Shown one piece after another: positions 48,014 through 49,779 of a stretch of DNA of 49,779 bases. How positions within the stretch are numbered: position 1 is the stretch's first letter; each line of letters begins with the position of its first letter. Source of the DNA: CANJXF01 sp043775015. Lineage in GTDB: Bacteria; Verrucomicrobiota; Verrucomicrobiia; Limisphaerales; CANJXF01. The translations under genes were made by a program, and so were the position numbers. The stretch covers positions 1 through 49,779 of the forward strand of contig JAYVSV010000087.1 in NCBI GenBank assembly GCA_043775015.1. The letters are read 5' to 3'. The notes under the pieces were generated by a model, which was given only the letters and a program-made list of their open reading frames with translations, had not been told where the DNA came from and made no database searches.

Positions 48014-49519
48014 TCAGTTCGCCCGATGTTTTGTTTCAGGAAACATTTTTCTGGCAACGAGATAAACCACAAATGCAAAAGCAAATCCGACGAACCATGC
48101 ATAGTTGTAAATGCTGAGAAAGATTGGCGCGACACTTTCCTTTGGGCAGACGTTTATCGTAACCAGAAATCCCGGAAGGTTTGGGAGAACCGACAGGATC
48201 AAGGTGAAGATACCCACCAAACTAAATCCGCTGCTATAACTGTATTCGCCCTTTTCTTTATACAACTCGACGACGTTCAACCGCTGTTTACGGTAAACAA
48301 AATAATCCGCGATCATGATTCCTGCGATGGGGCCGAGCAGCGCGCTGTAACCGATGAGCCAGGTGAAAATGTATCCACTTGGATTGGCGTAAAGCTTCCA
48401 CGGAAACATCAACACGCCGATCACGCCGGTAATCAGGCCGCCGGTTTTGAAACTGATAAAGCGCGGAGCAAGATTGGAAAAATCGTTTGCCGGCGAAACG
48501 ACATTGGCCGCGATGTTGGTTGAAAGCGTGGCGACTGCGAGTGTAATGAGCGCGAGGAAAGATAAAATCGGGCTGTTGAATTTTGCCATGAGTTGGACGG
48601 GATCCCAGATCGGAATTCCAAAGACCACAATCGTGGCGCTCGTCACGGCGACTCCGATGAACGAGTAAAATGTCATCGTGAGCGGCAGGCCGAGCGCTTG
48701 TCCGATGATTTGGTCGCGCTGCGATTTTGCAAAACGTGAGAAGTCCGGGATGTTCAATGAAAGCGTCGCCCAATATCCGACCATCGCCGTGAGTCCAGCC
48801 GCGAAGACCGGCCAAAATTCCGCGCTCGTTTTTAGTTTTGATGGCTGATTGAAAATGGGTCCCCAACCTTTCGCGGCGTAGTAGGCCCAAATCAACATTC
48901 CCAATCCGGTGAGCAACAAGAATGGCGCGGACAAAATTTCGAGCCATTTGATGGAGTTCATTCCTTTGACGATGATGAAAATGTTGATGGCCCAAAAAAT
49001 CGCGAAGCAAAGCAGTTCGCCGGAGGAAATTCCAACGATCGGCAGGTTTATTTTTTTTGCTGGATCAAATCCAAACATGATCGACGACATTGCGTAAATG
49101 GACGCGCCGCCAATCCACGTTTGAATTCCGAACCATCCGCACGCCACGAGCGCGCGCATCAGCGCCGGAATATTTGAACCGAGCGTGCCGAACGAGGATC
49201 GCAACAAAACGGGAAAGGGGATGCCGAACTTGGTTCCCGGATGCGCGTTGAGTGTCATCGGAATCAGCACGATCACGTTGCCGAGAAAAATTGTAAGGAT
49301 GGCTTCACTCCAATTCATCCCTTGCGAAATCAAACCGCTGGCCAGCGTGTAGGTCGTGATGCAAATCGCCATGCCGACCCAAAGCGCGGCGATGCTCCAC
49401 TTGGTCCAGGTGCGATTGGCTTGCGGAACCGGCGCGAGGTCGGCGTTGAAAAGCTTGCTCCCTTGAATTTCAGCCAACGAATTTGCGGCTAGGTCTGTGG
49501 CAATGCTTTTTTTATCCAT
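48014..49519 (-). CDS. NCS1 family nucleobase/allantoin/hydantoin:cation symporter
   Basis: A 501-residue membrane protein of the NCS1 family (Mhp1, PucI, CodB fold) with 12 helices. Signatures are WVGMAICITTYTLASGLISQ (helix 1), FPVLLRSSFGTLGSNIPALM, RALVACGWFGIQTWIGGASI, LSLNIPDFSRFAKSQRDQII and NIAANVVSPANDFSNLAPRF (helix 8, cation site). The Mhp1/PucI-like pattern is closer to the hydantoin/allantoin branch than to cytosine permeases. The ATG at 49519 begins MDKKSIATDLAANSLAEIQG; an upstream TTG at 49540 is also in frame. It is transcribed toward the AGXT2-like gene, so uptake is coupled to catabolism. Further pathway genes may precede it outside the window. Confidence 0.93.
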   Translation of the reverse strand: MDKKSIATDLAANSLAEIQGSKLFNADLAPVPQANRTWTKWSIAALWVGMAICITTYTLASGLISQGMNWSEAILTIFLGNVIVLIPMTLNAHPGTKFGIPFPVLLRSSFGTLGSNIPALMRALVACGWFGIQTWIGGASIYAMSSIMFGFDPAKKINLPIVGISSGELLCFAIFWAINIFIIVKGMNSIKWLEILSAPFLLLTGLGMLIWAYYAAKGWGPIFNQPSKLKTSAEFWPVFAAGLTAMVGYWATLSLNIPDFSRFAKSQRDQIIGQALGLPLTMTFYSFIGVAVTSATIVVFGIPIWDPVQLMAKFNSPILSFLALITLAVATLSTNIAANVVSPANDFSNLAPRFISFKTGGLITGVIGVLMFPWKLYANPSGYIFTWLIGYSALLGPIAGIMIADYFVYRKQRLNVVELYKEKGEYSYSSGFSLVGIFTLILSVLPNLPGFLVTINVCPKESVAPIFLSIYNYAWFVGFAFAFVVYLVARKMFPETKHRAN

Positions 49520-49672
49520 CAATTTGTGCAGCGTAGCCAAACTTGGACGAGTTGTCTATTTTCGTCGTACGCGGTCGATACGAAAAGCGCCGTGGGAACT
49601 ATTTCCGGTTAACGAGCCGAATAGGAAGTTGAACCACGTCTTAGCCGAATCCATGCAGTTGGGATTTCTTTT

Positions 49673-49692
49673 AACCACGGATAAACACGGAT
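49673..49692. repeat. AACCACGGATAAACACGGAT repeat near the window end
   Basis: This 20-base motif is of the same kind as the arms of the element at 5225-5343. The 260 bases from the NCS1 start to the window end hold no gene that can be supported. Confidence 0.5.
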
Positions 49693-49779
49693 CAGCAGGC
49701 AGTAACGGTTTCAAGATGTCTCCCACCAAACGGTGCGCCTGCCTCTACCACCGGAAGTTTCCATTCTCACCGCTTTATC

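Overview
The window looks like chromosome of a free-living, Gram-negative member of the PVC group, most likely a Verrucomicrobiota of the Limisphaerales/Pedosphaera type. This is inferred from gene content, not from a marker gene. Supporting signs are large secreted beta-proteins (Calx-beta, LamG), a short Trp-rich C-terminal domain ending in FFRL or FYRW, a pseudopilin beginning GFTLIELLVVIAIIGIL, Tat-exported Gfo/Idh/MocA and sugar-isomerase-like proteins, and many short palindromic repeats between and inside genes. No rRNA, tRNA, phage, transposase or CRISPR array was found. Few genes have a clear Shine-Dalgarno sequence, so several starts are chosen from protein features.

Layout. 1-5.4 kb: a palindromic repeat, a sodium:solute symporter coupled to a 52-residue membrane protein, and two subtilisin-like proteases in tandem. 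5.4-9.4 kb (minus): a giant secreted protein with eight Calx-beta repeats. 9.5-14.1 kb (plus): a tetrapyrrole operon, hemX-hemA-hemC-cobA/hemD. 14.2-19.3 kb (minus): an ECF sigma factor, a putative anti-sigma protein, two paralogous membrane proteins and a conserved protein of unknown function. 19.4-22.8 kb (plus): nadC, an RRM RNA-binding protein, infA and pabB. 22.9-27.2 kb (minus): a tight luxE-like, MFS transporter, luxC-like and queD operon with no luciferase genes. 27.3-31.3 kb (minus): a secreted pectate-lyase-like protein, a Gfo/Idh/MocA oxidoreductase and a xylose-isomerase-like TIM barrel.

31.4-38.1 kb: a single-chain xanthine dehydrogenase (plus) and its maturation factor xdhC (minus), separated by about 1.9 kb holding two unknown genes and several palindromes. 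38.2 kb: a small secreted Sel1-repeat protein. 38.7-43.2 kb (plus): the methylcitrate-cycle genes prpB, prpC and prpD, with a pseudopilin gene translationally coupled between prpC and prpD. 43.3-46.0 kb (minus): a secreted protein with three LamG domains. 46.3 kb: a second copy of the palindrome found at the window start. 46.6-49.5 kb (minus): an AGXT2-like aminotransferase and an NCS1 nucleobase/allantoin/hydantoin permease.

Working together: xanthine dehydrogenase, XdhC, the NCS1 permease and the aminotransferase fit catabolism of nucleobases. The prp genes fit propionate oxidation. The lyase cluster fits breakdown of plant or algal polysaccharide. The least explained parts are the sigma/anti-sigma cluster with two paralogous membrane proteins, the luciferase-free lux-like operon, and repeats that appear to have entered reading frames in frame (xanthine dehydrogenase linker, anti-sigma protein, and possibly the LuxE-like protein).
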